Shown: piece by piece, positions 33,025-41,585 of the stretch
Layout of the letters: each line of letters begins with the position of its first letter
Position numbering within the stretch: position 1 is the first letter of the stretch
Source: Hyphomonadaceae bacterium
GTDB taxonomy: Bacteria > Pseudomonadota > Alphaproteobacteria > Caulobacterales > Hyphomonadaceae
DNA: 64,000 bases
NCBI GenBank assembly: GCA_022844345.1
Contig: JALHLU010000006.1
Coordinates: 186,001 to 250,000 of the forward strand
Direction: 5' to 3'
The notes under the pieces: generated by a model
Told to the model about the DNA's origin: nothing
Seen by the model: only the letters and a program-made list of their open reading frames with translations
Databases searched by the model: none
Translations under genes and position numbers: made by a program

Positions 33025-34395
33025 CTATTTCCCCACGCAGAACTGGGAGAAGATCACATCCAGCAGGTCTTCGGCGTCGATGGAACCCGTGATCCGGCCA
33101 AGAGCCCTTGCGGCCAGGCGGAGGTCCTCGGAGACCAGTTCCGCGCCGATGCCGATCCGGGCTCCCTCCAGGCCCCGTTCGACGGCGGCGAGGGCTTCTT
33201 CGACCAGTTCCCGGTGGCGGGCCCGGGTCACAAGGGGGGCTTCGTCGGTTTCCAGACGCTCGCGGACAAGCTGGGCCAGCCGCCTTTCCAACGGGTCCAG
33301 ACCCGCCCCGGTGTGGGCCGAAACGACGAAAACGTCCTCGTCCCCGGCCAGGGGGGGCGAATCGCCGTTCAGCAGGTCGGCCTTGTTGAGGACCCGGAGG
33401 TCGCCCTCCCGGAAGCTTGCCAATGTTTCATGTGAAACATCCGCCGCATCCGAGACCCAGATCCGCAGGTCGGCTTCTTCCGCACGCGTCAAGGCGCGGC
33501 GGACCCCTTCGGCTTCGATGGCGTCGGAGGCCTCGCGGAGGCCGGCGGTGTCCGCGATCCAGACGGGGTAGCCAGCCAGGACGAGGCGTACCTCCACAAC
33601 ATCCCGGGTGGTTCCCGCGATGGGGGATACAATGGCGGCCTCGCGGCGGGCCAGGTGGTTCATCAGGGAGGATTTGCCGGCATTGGGGGGGCCCAGGATG
33701 GCGATCCGGAACCCCTCGCGTACGGTCGCGAGTCTGCCTGCGTCTCCCAGCGCCGCTTCCAGATCAACGGCCAGGGCTTCAATTGGTTCCAGCGCCGCCA
33801 GATCAATTTCGCCGGGAATATCAGCCTCGTCGGGAAAATCGATGGAGGCCTCGAGCGCCGCCATGGCGGATATCAGGAGGCCCCGCCAGCCTTCGAAGAC
33901 CCGGGCGGCTTCGCCCTGGTAGAGACGCCCGGCCTGGCGCCTCTGTCCCTCGGTTTCGGCGTCGATCAGGTCCCCGATGGCCTCGGCCTGGGTCAGGTCG
34001 ATATTCCCCGAATCGAAAGCCCGGCGGGTGAATTCGCCCGGCTCGGCGATGCGGCAGAGGCGGGTCTTCAGGGCTGCGGCGATGACCGCCTCGATGACAG
34101 CGGGGCCGCCATGGATGTGGAGTTCGGCGACATCCTCGCCCGTGTAGGATTCGGGAGCCGGCATCCAGAGGATGAGGGCCTCGTCGAGAAAGCCCCCCTC
34201 GGCGTCGTGCAGGGTGCGGATCGTGGCGCGGCGGGGCTTGGGCAGGGGTGTTTCACGTGAAACATCGGACAGGTCGCAAAGTAGGGCCTTGAGTAGCGCC
34301 GCACTACCGGGGCCCGAGACGCGTATGACCGCGACCCCGGCGCGGCCAGAGCCCGAGGCCAATGCGATGATGGTGTCGAAAGAAACGCGCGGCAC
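33025..34395 (-). CDS. mnmE: tRNA modification GTPase MnmE
   Basis: This 456-residue GTPase is the partner of MnmG in wobble-uridine modification. It has an N-terminal folate-binding-like domain starting DTIIALASGSGRAGVAVIRVSG, a helical domain, the G domain (ILGPPNAGKSSLMN P-loop, GTTRDVV, DTAG, NKAD) and the C-terminal CVGK motif with its catalytic Cys. The GTG at 34395 is chosen because GGAG lies ten bases upstream and the conserved N-terminus begins four codons later; the frame stays open to 34581. Two parS sites lie in its codons. Confidence 0.96.
   Translation of the reverse strand: MPRVSFDTIIALASGSGRAGVAVIRVSGPGSAALLKALLCDLSDVSRETPLPKPRRATIRTLHDAEGGFLDEALILWMPAPESYTGEDVAELHIHGGPAVIEAVIAAALKTRLCRIAEPGEFTRRAFDSGNIDLTQAEAIGDLIDAETEGQRRQAGRLYQGEAARVFEGWRGLLISAMAALEASIDFPDEADIPGEIDLAALEPIEALAVDLEAALGDAGRLATVREGFRIAILGPPNAGKSSLMNHLARREAAIVSPIAGTTRDVVEVRLVLAGYPVWIADTAGLREASDAIEAEGVRRALTRAEEADLRIWVSDAADVSHETLASFREGDLRVLNKADLLNGDSPPLAGDEDVFVVSAHTGAGLDPLERRLAQLVRERLETDEAPLVTRARHRELVEEALAAVERGLEGARIGIGAELVSEDLRLAARALGRITGSIDAEDLLDVIFSQFCVGK
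33424..33439. promoter_or_regulatory. parS-like site 4
   Basis: TGTTTCATGTGAAACA, one mismatch in the central CACGTG, inside mnmE (codons for VSHET). Confidence 0.75.
34249..34264. promoter_or_regulatory. parS site 5
   Basis: TGTTTCACGTGAAACA, perfect, inside mnmE (codons for DVSRET). Confidence 0.95.
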
Positions 34396-34572
34396 GGCGA
34401 TGATTCTCCGGTCGTACCCGCGAGCATACCACCCGGGTTCGGTTTGTCCGGGTAGCCCCGGCCTCAACAATTCACCGTGCAGACAATCCAGAACGGGAAA
34501 ATGCCGGCAGGTCGGAACATTGAGGTCGTGGCCCAGCGCCGGATCGTTTGACATGGAATCGGTTTCGCTTGC

Positions 34573-34605
34573 TCCGCTCATCCTGACTGGCGTCAGGACG
34601 AGCGG
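34573..34605. repeat. Family B short form B6
   Basis: CCGCTCATCCTGAC-TGGC-GTCAGGACGAGCGG: the two ends of the family B element joined directly as one hairpin, without the core. The loop differs from the usual GAAA. Confidence 0.85.
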
Positions 34606-34665
34606 GACAGGATTGTGCTTTCAGTCAGGGCGATCCCGGTCTGGCCGGCGTGTGGTCGTGAAGCC

Positions 34666-34764
34666 CTACCGCTCCACGAAAGCCTCGAAGCCGCCGCAGA
34701 TCATCCGCTTGCCGTCGAACGGCATCTCGCCGTCCGCCGGCGGTTTAATGCGCGGGCCGGACAT
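34666..34764 (-). pseudogene. C-terminal remnant of a DUF1428 protein gene
   Basis: This 32-codon fragment encodes EMPFDGKRMICGGFEAFVER before its stop, matching the characteristic C-terminus of DUF1428 proteins (MPFDGKRM.(Y/W)GGF). The rest of the usual 115-120 residues is missing and the upstream sequence does not continue the family. Repeat B6 lies about 60 bases beyond its 3' end. Confidence 0.7.
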
Positions 34765-34985
34765 CAATCTGCGATTTTCCTCACCTCACCCCGCAGGCGC
34801 CGGCGCCCTCCTCCCCCGTTCGGCGGTGGGGGACGTTGCGGGTGTAGCTTCGGTAGGGCCGGGTAGGGCCGGTGCAATTTAACCCCTCACTAACGCTCTC
34901 GCGTGTTTGCGCAGCGCCTCCGGTTGGGGGAGGGCGGGGTATGACCGTATGCGGACGGTCATACCGTCAGCGCATGACGACAGAG
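34765..34985. other. Non-coding remainder of the mnmE - oxygenase gap
   Basis: It contains G/C tracts and one clear 11-base hairpin, GGTATGACCGT (34938-34948) with ACGGTCATACC (34955-34965), without a T-tract. No gene seen. The gap as a whole (34396-35060) also holds B6, the DUF1428 remnant and A7. Confidence 0.45.
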
Positions 34986-35032
34986 GACCCCCACCTGTCC
35001 TCCCCCTTTCAGGGGGAGGACAGGTGGGGGTC
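34986..35032. repeat. Family A short perfect palindrome A7
   Basis: Identical in sequence to A6 (28160-28206): 22-base arms around TTC. It lies 28 bases beyond the oxygenase stop codon. Confidence 0.95.
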
Positions 35033-35060
35033 TGTTTCAACGTTCGCGAGCGCCTGCGGA

Positions 35061-35675
35061 TCAGACCCGGTAGTTGAAGCTGACCGAGATGCGGGAGGTC
35101 GCGGCGCGGTTGACCGTGACTTCGTGGCGGAGCCAGCTTTCCCACATCAGGAGGTCGCCCGCCCTGGGCGCCATGTAGATGAAGCGGCGGTGTTCGTCGT
35201 CGGCGTCTTCGCGCGGGGCCGGGGCGGACATCATCATGGGGAGGCGCGGGTCCTCGAACTTCAGCGAGGAGGCGCCGTCGGGGACCTTCACATAATAGGT
35301 GCCGGAGAGGACGCAGTGCGGGTGGATGTGGCCGGTATGCGAGCCGCCGGGTTCGAGGACGTTCACCCAGATATTGTCGAGCTTCAGCCGCTTGCCGCGC
35401 AGGTCCATCTGCAGGGCGGCGGCGAAAGCTTCGGCGTGCGGCTTCAGGTTGCGCACGAGCTGGTCGAAGCAGGTGGCGCGCTGGGGCAGGTCGTCCAGCG
35501 ATGCGTAAGATGTGTAGCCCTGATAGCCGTTCTCCTTGCACCAGGCGCGGCCGGCACGGTCTTCCTTGGCGAGCATCTTCGTCGTGTCGAGCAGGTCAGC
35601 ATTGAGCTCCGCGCCGGTGAGGGCGGCGCGGTAGATCTCGGTGGTGAAGTGGCGGGAGAGGTTGGGCTGGGTCAT
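35061..35675 (-). CDS. 2-oxoglutarate/Fe(II) oxygenase family protein
   Basis: This 204-residue protein has the double-stranded beta-helix signature of the putative 2OG-Fe(II) oxygenase family known from marine alphaproteobacteria and cyanophages. GGSHTGHIHPHCVLSGTYYVKVP supplies the first metal His and acidic ligand region, APRAGDLLMWESWLRHEVTVN the distal His, and SRISVSFNYRV the 2OG-binding Arg. The substrate is unknown. Length is typical. It appears monocistronic, with a family E repeat upstream and A7 downstream. Confidence 0.85.
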   Translation of the reverse strand: MTQPNLSRHFTTEIYRAALTGAELNADLLDTTKMLAKEDRAGRAWCKENGYQGYTSYASLDDLPQRATCFDQLVRNLKPHAEAFAAALQMDLRGKRLKLDNIWVNVLEPGGSHTGHIHPHCVLSGTYYVKVPDGASSLKFEDPRLPMMMSAPAPREDADDEHRRFIYMAPRAGDLLMWESWLRHEVTVNRAATSRISVSFNYRV

Positions 35676-35743
35676 GGTGGGTTGGTAGGGCGGGATGGCG
35701 AGGATGGGAAGCTTTGTGCAATCTTCGCGGGCGCCCGATAGAT

Positions 35744-35849
35744 TGTCATCCCGGCCGAAGTGCGAAGCACGCAGAGCCGGGATCCACGGCGCCGGAGTCG
35801 TGATGGAGAAATGGGTCCCGGACAGCGCTATGCGCTTCCGGGATGACAG
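35744..35849. repeat. Family E inverted-repeat element
   Basis: Begins TGTCATCCCGG and ends CCGGGATGACA. It contains GGTCCCGGACAGCG, which resembles the terminator stem at 4198-4230. It lies between the oxygenase (minus) and the membrane-protein gene (plus). Confidence 0.7.
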
Positions 35850-35867
35850 CGGAGGGAATGGTCAAGG

Positions 35868-36245
35868 ATGACTCAAACTGCAGCCTACATCTTCGCCGCC
35901 GTCATCGTCGCGCTCGGCGTTTTCCAGATTGCGCTGGCGGCAGGGGCGCCGTTGGGGCGGTTTGCGTTTGGCGGGGCGCATGAGCGTTTGCCGGTGGGGT
36001 ACCGCATTGGCAGCCTTGTTTCGATCCTCATCTATGGCGTGTGTGCGGCGATCATTCTTGATCGCGCGGGACTGATCGATGTGGCTGGCGGCGATGTGAG
36101 CGGGATTGGCGCGTGGGTTGTGGCGGGTTTCCTGACGCTTGGCGTTCTGATGAACGCGATCTCACGCTCGAAGCCGGAACGTTTCACGATGACGCCGGTG
36201 GCGCTGGTGCTGGCGGGCTGCGCGTATGTTGTGGCGATGAGTTAG
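35868..36245 (+). CDS. Small membrane protein, four hydrophobic segments
   Basis: This 125-residue protein has four hydrophobic stretches: AAYIFAAVIVALGVFQIALA, IGSLVSILIYGVCAAIIL, GAWVVAGFLTLGVLMNAI and MTPVALVLAGCAYVVAM. Between the first two is GAPLGRFAFGGAHERLPVGYRIGS, a pattern seen in many uncharacterised small bacterial membrane proteins. The ATG follows a GGTCAAGG-type site. Function is unknown. A family C element starts two bases after its stop. Confidence 0.75.
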   Translation: MTQTAAYIFAAVIVALGVFQIALAAGAPLGRFAFGGAHERLPVGYRIGSLVSILIYGVCAAIILDRAGLIDVAGGDVSGIGAWVVAGFLTLGVLMNAISRSKPERFTMTPVALVLAGCAYVVAMS

Positions 36246-36247
36246 GC

Positions 36248-36396
36248 CCCTCGTGGTTCGACGGGCGTTGCGATGTGCGAGGCACATCGCAACTGCTCAC
36301 CATGAGGGTCCTCTCTCCAACATTGTGGCTGGAGCCCTCATGGTGAGCAGCAATATCATGCGCACGCATGATATTGCATCCGTCGAACCACGAGGG
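36248..36396. repeat. Family C cloverleaf repeat C3
   Basis: Outer arms CCCTCGTGGTTCGACGG and its inverse. Hairpin 1 is 36267-36278 with 36282-36293 (12 bases, perfect), the central stem CTGCTCACCATGAGGG 36293-36308 with 36335-36350, and hairpin 2 36350-36361 with 36366-36377 (12 bases, perfect). Confidence 0.9.
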
Positions 36397-36573
36397 CGGG
36401 CACCGCGCGCTCAACTCAAACGTTCACAGACACTTTCCAGCTTGCATCGGGCGGCGCGAAATATTCCCGCGAAAATTTTCAGCGCTCGCGCGTCGGGTGC
36501 GCCGCTGTTGATAACGTGGAAACCTCGGCGGCTGAATATTGCTCCGTGGGCGGAAGAAAGGAATGACGCGAGC

Positions 36574-36777
36574 ATGAACCTTCAACCGGCGTTCGAGGCG
36601 GCAGAACAGACGGAGAGGAAAAACCAGACAAGGAGAGGTTGGTCGATTGACGAATTGCGGGAGAGGCTGGGCGTGACGGCGCCGGCTGAACAGGATGAGC
36701 AGGACAAGCGGAAGACGCAGGAACCGGCAGGGCGGCCGAGGATCGTGAAGCGCGGCATGGAGCAGGCAGCGGCCTGA
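36574..36777 (+). CDS. Small hydrophilic hypothetical protein
   Basis: This 67-residue highly charged protein (FEAAEQTERKNQTRRGWSID, ELRERLGVTAP, KRGMEQAAA) has no signal or membrane segment. AGGA lies twelve bases before the ATG. The frame continues upstream into repeat C3 but that part reads as repeat. A good bidirectional terminator follows 27 bases after the stop, which supports a real short gene. No family recognised. Confidence 0.5.
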   Translation: MNLQPAFEAAEQTERKNQTRRGWSIDELRERLGVTAPAEQDEQDKRKTQEPAGRPRIVKRGMEQAAA

Positions 36778-36804
36778 CAGCGCGGCAGGAAGTGAAGATA
36801 AAAG

Positions 36805-36841
36805 AAAACCCCGCTCTCCGGTTTGGAGGGCGGGGTTTTTG
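36805..36841. terminator. Bidirectional terminator between the small gene and rho
   Basis: Stem AAAACCCCGC (36805-36814) with GCGGGGTTTT (36830-36839), T-run on the plus strand. On the minus strand the stem is followed by TTTTCTTTT. It can end both the 36574 gene and rho. Confidence 0.85.
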
Positions 36842-36870
36842 TTTGGGGGTCTCTCTCGAGGGCGGTGGTC

Positions 36871-38160
36871 CTAGTTGTTCATCGCAGAGAAGAATTCCGC
36901 GTTGGTCTTGGTCTGCTTGATCTTGTCGAGCAGGAACTCGATCGCATCCTGGGCACCCATCGGGTTGAGGATGCGGCGGAGGATGTAGATCTTCTGCAGC
37001 TCCTTCGGATCGGTGAGCAGTTCTTCCTTGCGCGTGCCGGACTTGAGGATGTCGATGGCGGGGAAGACGCGTTTGTCGGAGACCTTGCGATCAAGGATGA
37101 TCTCGGAGTTACCCGTGCCCTTAAATTCCTCGAAGATGACTTCGTCCATCCGCGAGCCGGTGTCGATCAGGGCGGTGGCGATGATGGTGAGCGAGCCGCC
37201 CTCTTCCAGGTTACGCGCGGCGCCGAAGAAGCGTTTCGGTTTCTGCAGGGCGTTGGCGTCGACGCCGCCGGTGAGGACTTTGCCGGAGGAGGGGACGACT
37301 GTGTTGTAGGCGCGGCCGAGGCGCGTGATCGAGTCGAGCAGGATGACGACGTCGCGGCCATGTTCGGCCAGACGCTTGGCCTTCTCGATGACCATTTCGG
37401 CGACGGCGACGTGGCGCGTTGCCGGTTCGTCGAAGGTGGAGGAGATGACCTCGCCTTTGACGGAGCGCTGCATGTCGGTGACTTCCTCGGGGCGTTCGTC
37501 GATGAGGAGAACGATCAGGTAGCACTCGGGATGATTTTCCGCGACCGACTGCGCGATGTTCTGCAGGAGGACCGTCTTGCCGGTTCTGGGCGGGGCAACG
37601 ATGAGCGCGCGCTGGCCCTTGCCGATGGGGGAGACGATGTCGATGACGCGGCCGGAGCGATCCTTCTTGGTCGGATCCCTGGGCTCCATGTGGAGGCGTT
37701 CATCGGGATAGAGCGGGGTAAGGTTGTCGAACGGGACCTTGTGGCGGGCGCGTTCGGGATCCTCGAAATTGACGGTGGAGACGCGCACGAGGGCGAAGTA
37801 GCGCTCGCCATCGCGGGGGCCGCGGATGGTGCCTTCGACGGTGTCGCCGGTGCGCAGGCCCATTTTGCGGATCATCTGCGGCTGGACGTAGATGTCGTCG
37901 GGGCCGGCCAGATAGTTGGACTGCGGGGAGCGGAGGAAGCCGAAGCCGTCGGGCAGGACCTCGACCACGCCGACGCCGATGATCTCGACCTCGCGCTCGG
38001 CCAGTTCCTTGAGAACCGCGAACATGAGCTCCTGCTTGGACAGCAGGGATGCGCCTTCGACCTCGAGCTCCTCGGCCATGGCCAGGAGTTCGGCGGGGGT
38101 TTTCTTCTTGAGATCGTTGAGAAGAACGCGCTCGTGCTCTTCGGTGACGTCATCGGTCAT
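36871..38160 (-). CDS. rho: Transcription termination factor Rho
   Basis: This 429-residue hexameric RNA translocase has an N-terminal Rho domain ([20 protein letters not shown]), the RNA-binding cold-shock-like segment ([24 protein letters not shown]), Walker A ([11 protein letters not shown]), Walker B ([15 protein letters not shown]) and the R-loop region. Length is normal without large insertions. It is separated from hemJ by 157 bases on the same strand, and ends at a bidirectional terminator. Confidence 0.98.
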   Translation of the reverse strand: MTDDVTEEHERVLLNDLKKKTPAELLAMAEELEVEGASLLSKQELMFAVLKELAEREVEIIGVGVVEVLPDGFGFLRSPQSNYLAGPDDIYVQPQMIRKMGLRTGDTVEGTIRGPRDGERYFALVRVSTVNFEDPERARHKVPFDNLTPLYPDERLHMEPRDPTKKDRSGRVIDIVSPIGKGQRALIVAPPRTGKTVLLQNIAQSVAENHPECYLIVLLIDERPEEVTDMQRSVKGEVISSTFDEPATRHVAVAEMVIEKAKRLAEHGRDVVILLDSITRLGRAYNTVVPSSGKVLTGGVDANALQKPKRFFGAARNLEEGGSLTIIATALIDTGSRMDEVIFEEFKGTGNSEIILDRKVSDKRVFPAIDILKSGTRKEELLTDPKELQKIYILRRILNPMGAQDAIEFLLDKIKQTKTNAEFFSAMNN

Positions 38161-38317
38161 GGGAAATCAGACTGTCTTAGGGTGGTTTGTCCTGGAGTCC
38201 CCGCGCGAAGGCGCAATGGGCTTTGGGACAATGAGGAAGGATGGGTCGCCGACCGGACGGCCGACGAGGGCGTTTAGACCGCCAAATGGCTGCACGGTCA
38301 AGGGGCGGGGAGGCCGG

Positions 38318-38767
38318 TCAGGCCGCCGTGAAGGGCTCCACCACCACCAGGATGACCGCAAAAATCGCGATAATGAAGGGGATTTCGTTGAGCATGCGGA
38401 GCTTGCGCGGCTCGATCGGACGCTGGCCGGCGGCGATCTTGCGGCCGAGGCCCAGGAGCCAGCCATGGAAGCCTGACAGAGCCACAACCAACAGAATTTT
38501 TCCCCAGAACCAGGGCTGTAGCTGCAGATAGTCCCAGCGGAGGTGGATCAGCAGGAGACCCAGCAGCCAGGTGAGGATCATGGTGGGGTTGAGGATGATG
38601 CGGCGGGTGGCGGCGGCGGCCTTGTCCATGGCGGCCTCGAAGCGCTGATCGCCTTCGGCCTCCAGCCGGTAAACCAGCAGGCGCGGGTAGATCAGCATGC
38701 CGGCCATCCAGGCGATGACGGCGATCAGGTGGATCGCACGGACCCAGTTGTAGTCGAGCCAGTCCAT
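38318..38767 (-). CDS. hemJ: Protoporphyrinogen oxidase HemJ
   Basis: This 149-residue membrane protein has four hydrophobic helices. VRAIHLIAVIAWMAGMLIYPRLLVY carries the conserved His near residue 13, and LGLLLIHLRWDYL..PWFWGKILLVVALSGFHGWL supplies the second His and the Lys. It oxidises protoporphyrinogen IX to protoporphyrin IX, the step before ferrochelatase; hemH and hemE are the next genes upstream, so the end of haem synthesis is clustered. It starts at 38767, right before repeat A3. Confidence 0.92.
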   Translation of the reverse strand: MDWLDYNWVRAIHLIAVIAWMAGMLIYPRLLVYRLEAEGDQRFEAAMDKAAAATRRIILNPTMILTWLLGLLLIHLRWDYLQLQPWFWGKILLVVALSGFHGWLLGLGRKIAAGQRPIEPRKLRMLNEIPFIIAIFAVILVVVEPFTAA

Positions 38768-38841
38768 CGAGGCGCCTCCCAGCGGGGGAGGTTTAGGACG
38801 GGTTGGGGGGCGGGGGAAGCAACATTCCCCTCGACGAAACA

Positions 38842-38961
38842 GACCCCCACCTGTCCGCCCCCTAAACGGGGCGGGACCATGTTGCGCGAGCTTACCTCAC
38901 TTCGAAGGCCGGTGATGGCTCCAGGGTTCCGCCCCGTTTAGGGGGCGGACAGGTGGGGGTC
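38842..38961. repeat. Family A long inverted-repeat element A3
   Basis: 37-base arms (38842-38878 with 38925-38961) that lack the GA of the TAAGAACGGGG seen in A2 and A4, in both arms. Core of 46 bases with CTTACCTCACTTCGAAGG. Confidence 0.9.
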
Positions 38962-39019
38962 CTTATCCGCGCGCGAGATTGTTGCTTCGTGACAACTGCC
39001 GGGCAGGAGCCCGGCGGTC

Positions 39020-40054
39020 CTACACCGCCACGGCCGGGCGGTGGTTCGGGCAGTCTTTCCAGCTGGCGGGGCAGATGCGGCCGCCGCAGCTGGAGCGAAT
39101 GGCGCCGGGGGTTTCGGCGAGGGCGGCTTCGACCTGGTCGGCGAGGGTGGCGATGAAGTCCTGGTCGACGCCGAGGGCGGGGGCGCGAAGATAGACTTTC
39201 GCGCCGTGTTCGTCGGCGAGTTCGCGGTATTCGACATCGAGTTCGACCAGCGTCTCGATGTGTTCGGAGACGAAGGCGATGGGGGAGAGGAGGATGGCCT
39301 TGCCGTCTTTCGCCGCCTTCTCGATGCAGGCGTCGGTTGCGGGGCCGATCCACTTGAGCGGGCCGACGCGCGACTGGTAGCAGATCTCGATTTCCCATTC
39401 GGCGGGGAGATGGGGGCGGAGTTTGGCGACCGAGAGTTCGACCTGCCACTGGTAGGGATCGCCGGCTTTCACGACGGTTTCGGGGAGGCCGTGAGCGGAG
39501 AGCAGGCAGCGGACATTGGGCGGACAGCCGGCGGCTTCCCAGGTTTCGATCAGCTTGCGCGCGTGGGCGGCGATGAACTTGTCCGTCTCGGGATAGCAGC
39601 AGACGGTGACGCCTTCGGGGCCGCGGGCTTCCTTCCACGATTTCAGCGAGGACGCCGTCGTGGTGGAGGAGAATTGCGGATAGAGCGGCAGGAGGATGAC
39701 GCGGTCTGCTCCCCAGGCTTTCACTTCACGCACGGCGTCAGCGGCGTAGGGCTTCCAGTATCGCATGGCGATGAAGCTCTTTGCGTCATAGCCGCGTCGC
39801 GCCAGTTCAGCGTCGAGGGCGTCCGCCTGTTTCTTCGTTTCGGGTTTGAGGGGAGAGCCGCCGCCCATGCGGGCGTAATTCGCGCGCGCGCTCGCGGCGC
39901 GGGTCGTCGAGATCAGGCGCGCGAGGAAGAAGCGGATCGGCGCGGGCGCGCGGATGATCGCCTTGTCGCTGAACAGGTTCTTGAGGAAGGGCTGGACGTC
40001 GTCGGGACCGTCCGGGCCGCCGAGGTTGAAGAGGACGATGGCGGTTTTGGTCAC
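39020..40054 (-). CDS. hemH: Ferrochelatase
   Basis: This 344-residue enzyme inserts iron into protoporphyrin IX. Family features are AIVLFNLGGPDGPDDVQPFLKNLF at the N-terminus, VILLPLYPQFSSTTTASSLK, CLLSAHGLPETVVKAGDPY with the catalytic His, YQSRVGPLKWIGPATD and SPIAFVSEHIETLVELDVEY with the conserved Glu. Two cysteines near the C-terminus (SSCGGRICPASW, then DCPNH) could bind an iron-sulfur cluster, as in other alphaproteobacterial ferrochelatases. It lies between repeats A3 and B7. Confidence 0.97.
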   Translation of the reverse strand: MTKTAIVLFNLGGPDGPDDVQPFLKNLFSDKAIIRAPAPIRFFLARLISTTRAASARANYARMGGGSPLKPETKKQADALDAELARRGYDAKSFIAMRYWKPYAADAVREVKAWGADRVILLPLYPQFSSTTTASSLKSWKEARGPEGVTVCCYPETDKFIAAHARKLIETWEAAGCPPNVRCLLSAHGLPETVVKAGDPYQWQVELSVAKLRPHLPAEWEIEICYQSRVGPLKWIGPATDACIEKAAKDGKAILLSPIAFVSEHIETLVELDVEYRELADEHGAKVYLRAPALGVDQDFIATLADQVEAALAETPGAIRSSCGGRICPASWKDCPNHRPAVAV

Positions 40055-40075
40055 TTGCTATTTCCGATGCAGATT

Positions 40076-40209
40076 CCGCTCGTCCTGACGAAAGTCAGGA
40101 CCCAGGAACGGTCCTTCCACGACAACTGGCTTTGGGCTCCAAGCGAAGCAACAAGCCGGAACAAGGCGCGCTGCCGGCCCTGGATCCGGACTTTCGTCAG
40201 GATGAGCGG
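40076..40209. repeat. Family B inverted-repeat element B7
   Basis: CCGCTCGTCCTGACGAAAGT at the left and CTTTCGTCAGGATGAGCGG at the right, core slightly longer than in other copies. It fills the hemH-hemE gap. Confidence 0.9.
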
Positions 40210-40223
40210 GGCAAGCATGGTGG

Positions 40224-41264
40224 TCATGAGCTGCGGATCGCCTTCAGCACCGCTTCCACATTCGCGATCGGCACTTCGGGCGTGACGCCGTGGCCGAGGT
40301 TGAAGATGTGGGGGCGGTCCTTGAGGGAGGTAATGATGTCGCGGACGCGATCTTCCAGGCCGGGGCCGCCGGCGACGAGGCGCATGGGGTCGAGATTGCC
40401 CTGCACGGGCATGCCTTTGGAGAGCATCTGGTTGATGCGCTTCAGGGGGATGGCTGTGTCGAGACCCACGGCGTTCACGCCTGTACGCTCCGCATAATCG
40501 AGAACCAGCATTCCGGCGCCGCGCGGGAAGCCGAGGATCGGCTGTTTGACCCCGAGCGCGCGCACACGTTGTACGAGCTTCGCCGTCGGTCCGATCACCC
40601 AGCGGTCGAATGCGTCTTCGGGCAGGCCTTCGGCCCAGCTTTCGAACAACATCAAGGCGTCGGCACCGGCGTCGGCCTGCATTTTGAGGTAGTGCGCGGA
40701 GGCTTCGACGAGGTGGTCGAGCATGCCGTCGAGTTCGGCGGGATGCTGGTAGCCGAATTTGCGGCTGTCAGCCTTGTCGGTGCCGCCACGGCCTTCGATG
40801 GCGTAGACGCCGACCGTCCAGGGCGATCCGCAGAAACCGATCAGCGTGGTCGAATTGTCGAGTTCGGCGCGGACACGTTCGACCGTTTCGCCGACCGGCG
40901 CGAGGTGCGCCAGGATTTTCTCCATCGAGACGTTGTCGAGATCGGACGCCTTAGTTGCGGGATCGACGCGCGGGCCTTCGCCTTCGAGGAAGCGGACGTT
41001 GCGGCCCATCGCATCGAGGATGAGCAGGATGTCTGCAAAGAGGATTGCGCCATCCATCTGGTAACGGCGGACGGGCTGTAGCGTAGCTTCTGCGGCGAGG
41101 GAAGGGGTGTAGCAGAAGTCGAGGAAGTCGCGCGCCTTGGCTCTGGTCTCGCGATATTCGGGCAGGTGTCGCCCTGCCTGACGCATCATCCAGACGGGAA
41201 TCGGATCGATTCGTTCGCCGTTCAGCACTCTAAGCAGTCTTCGGTCAGCCATGGGATCGTTCAA
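40224..41264 (-). CDS. hemE: Uroporphyrinogen decarboxylase
   Basis: This 346-residue enzyme removes four carboxyl groups from uroporphyrinogen III. Signatures are PIPVWMMRQAGRHLPEYRE at the N-terminus (the two Arg that bind substrate), GFCGSPWTVGVYAIEG, and the Asp in ILFADILL. Length is normal. hemE flanking the replication origin is a hallmark of Caulobacter and many other alphaproteobacteria, and here the 5' side of hemE faces the 394-base non-coding candidate origin. Confidence 0.97.
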   Translation of the reverse strand: MNDPMADRRLLRVLNGERIDPIPVWMMRQAGRHLPEYRETRAKARDFLDFCYTPSLAAEATLQPVRRYQMDGAILFADILLILDAMGRNVRFLEGEGPRVDPATKASDLDNVSMEKILAHLAPVGETVERVRAELDNSTTLIGFCGSPWTVGVYAIEGRGGTDKADSRKFGYQHPAELDGMLDHLVEASAHYLKMQADAGADALMLFESWAEGLPEDAFDRWVIGPTAKLVQRVRALGVKQPILGFPRGAGMLVLDYAERTGVNAVGLDTAIPLKRINQMLSKGMPVQGNLDPMRLVAGGPGLEDRVRDIITSLKDRPHIFNLGHGVTPEVPIANVEAVLKAIRSS

Positions 41265-41432
41265 GCGTCACCCGGATGCGGAGTAAGAGAGAAGAGTCTT
41301 ATTCTTGAATCTGAATCTAGAAGACTCTGATGGTGTATAGTCACTTGATAAGTGCGTGGATCGAATGATCCCCAGTTCCTCCACACAAGGAGTCACCGTG
41401 AATCACCTTACGTTCCGACTCCGCCCCGCGTC

Positions 41433-41448
41433 TTAACGTTTCATTTAC
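41433..41448. promoter_or_regulatory. CtrA-type box 1
   Basis: TTAA-N7-TTTAC, one mismatch from the TTAA-N7-TTAAC consensus. Confidence 0.6.
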
Positions 41449-41455
41449 CTCTTCG

Positions 41456-41471
41456 TTAACAAGCCATTAAC
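41456..41471. promoter_or_regulatory. CtrA-type box 2
   Basis: TTAA-CAAGCCA-TTAAC, an exact match to the CtrA consensus TTAA-N7-TTAAC. Confidence 0.85.
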
Positions 41472-41585
41472 GAGAGTCGAGTCCCAAGGACGTGACTCAT
41501 GGGCGCCGAATCGAAAAGTCTTTTCAACGCTCTCCACCTGTCGACAAGTGTGTGTGTGGTTGGTGCAGCGAATCCGCTCGTGCGC

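Larger units (their letters stand above)
41294..41574. promoter_or_regulatory. Cluster of twelve GANTC (CcrM-type) sites
   Basis: GANTC begins at 41294, 41307, 41313, 41323, 41390, 41400, 41417, 41474, 41479, 41494, 41508 and 41570. Roughly one would be expected in this length at the GC content of the window. Confidence 0.85.

Noticed and set aside
36253-36573. Upstream extension of the small hydrophilic protein
   Set aside because: The extra codons are repeat C3 and AT-rich spacer without a ribosome site.
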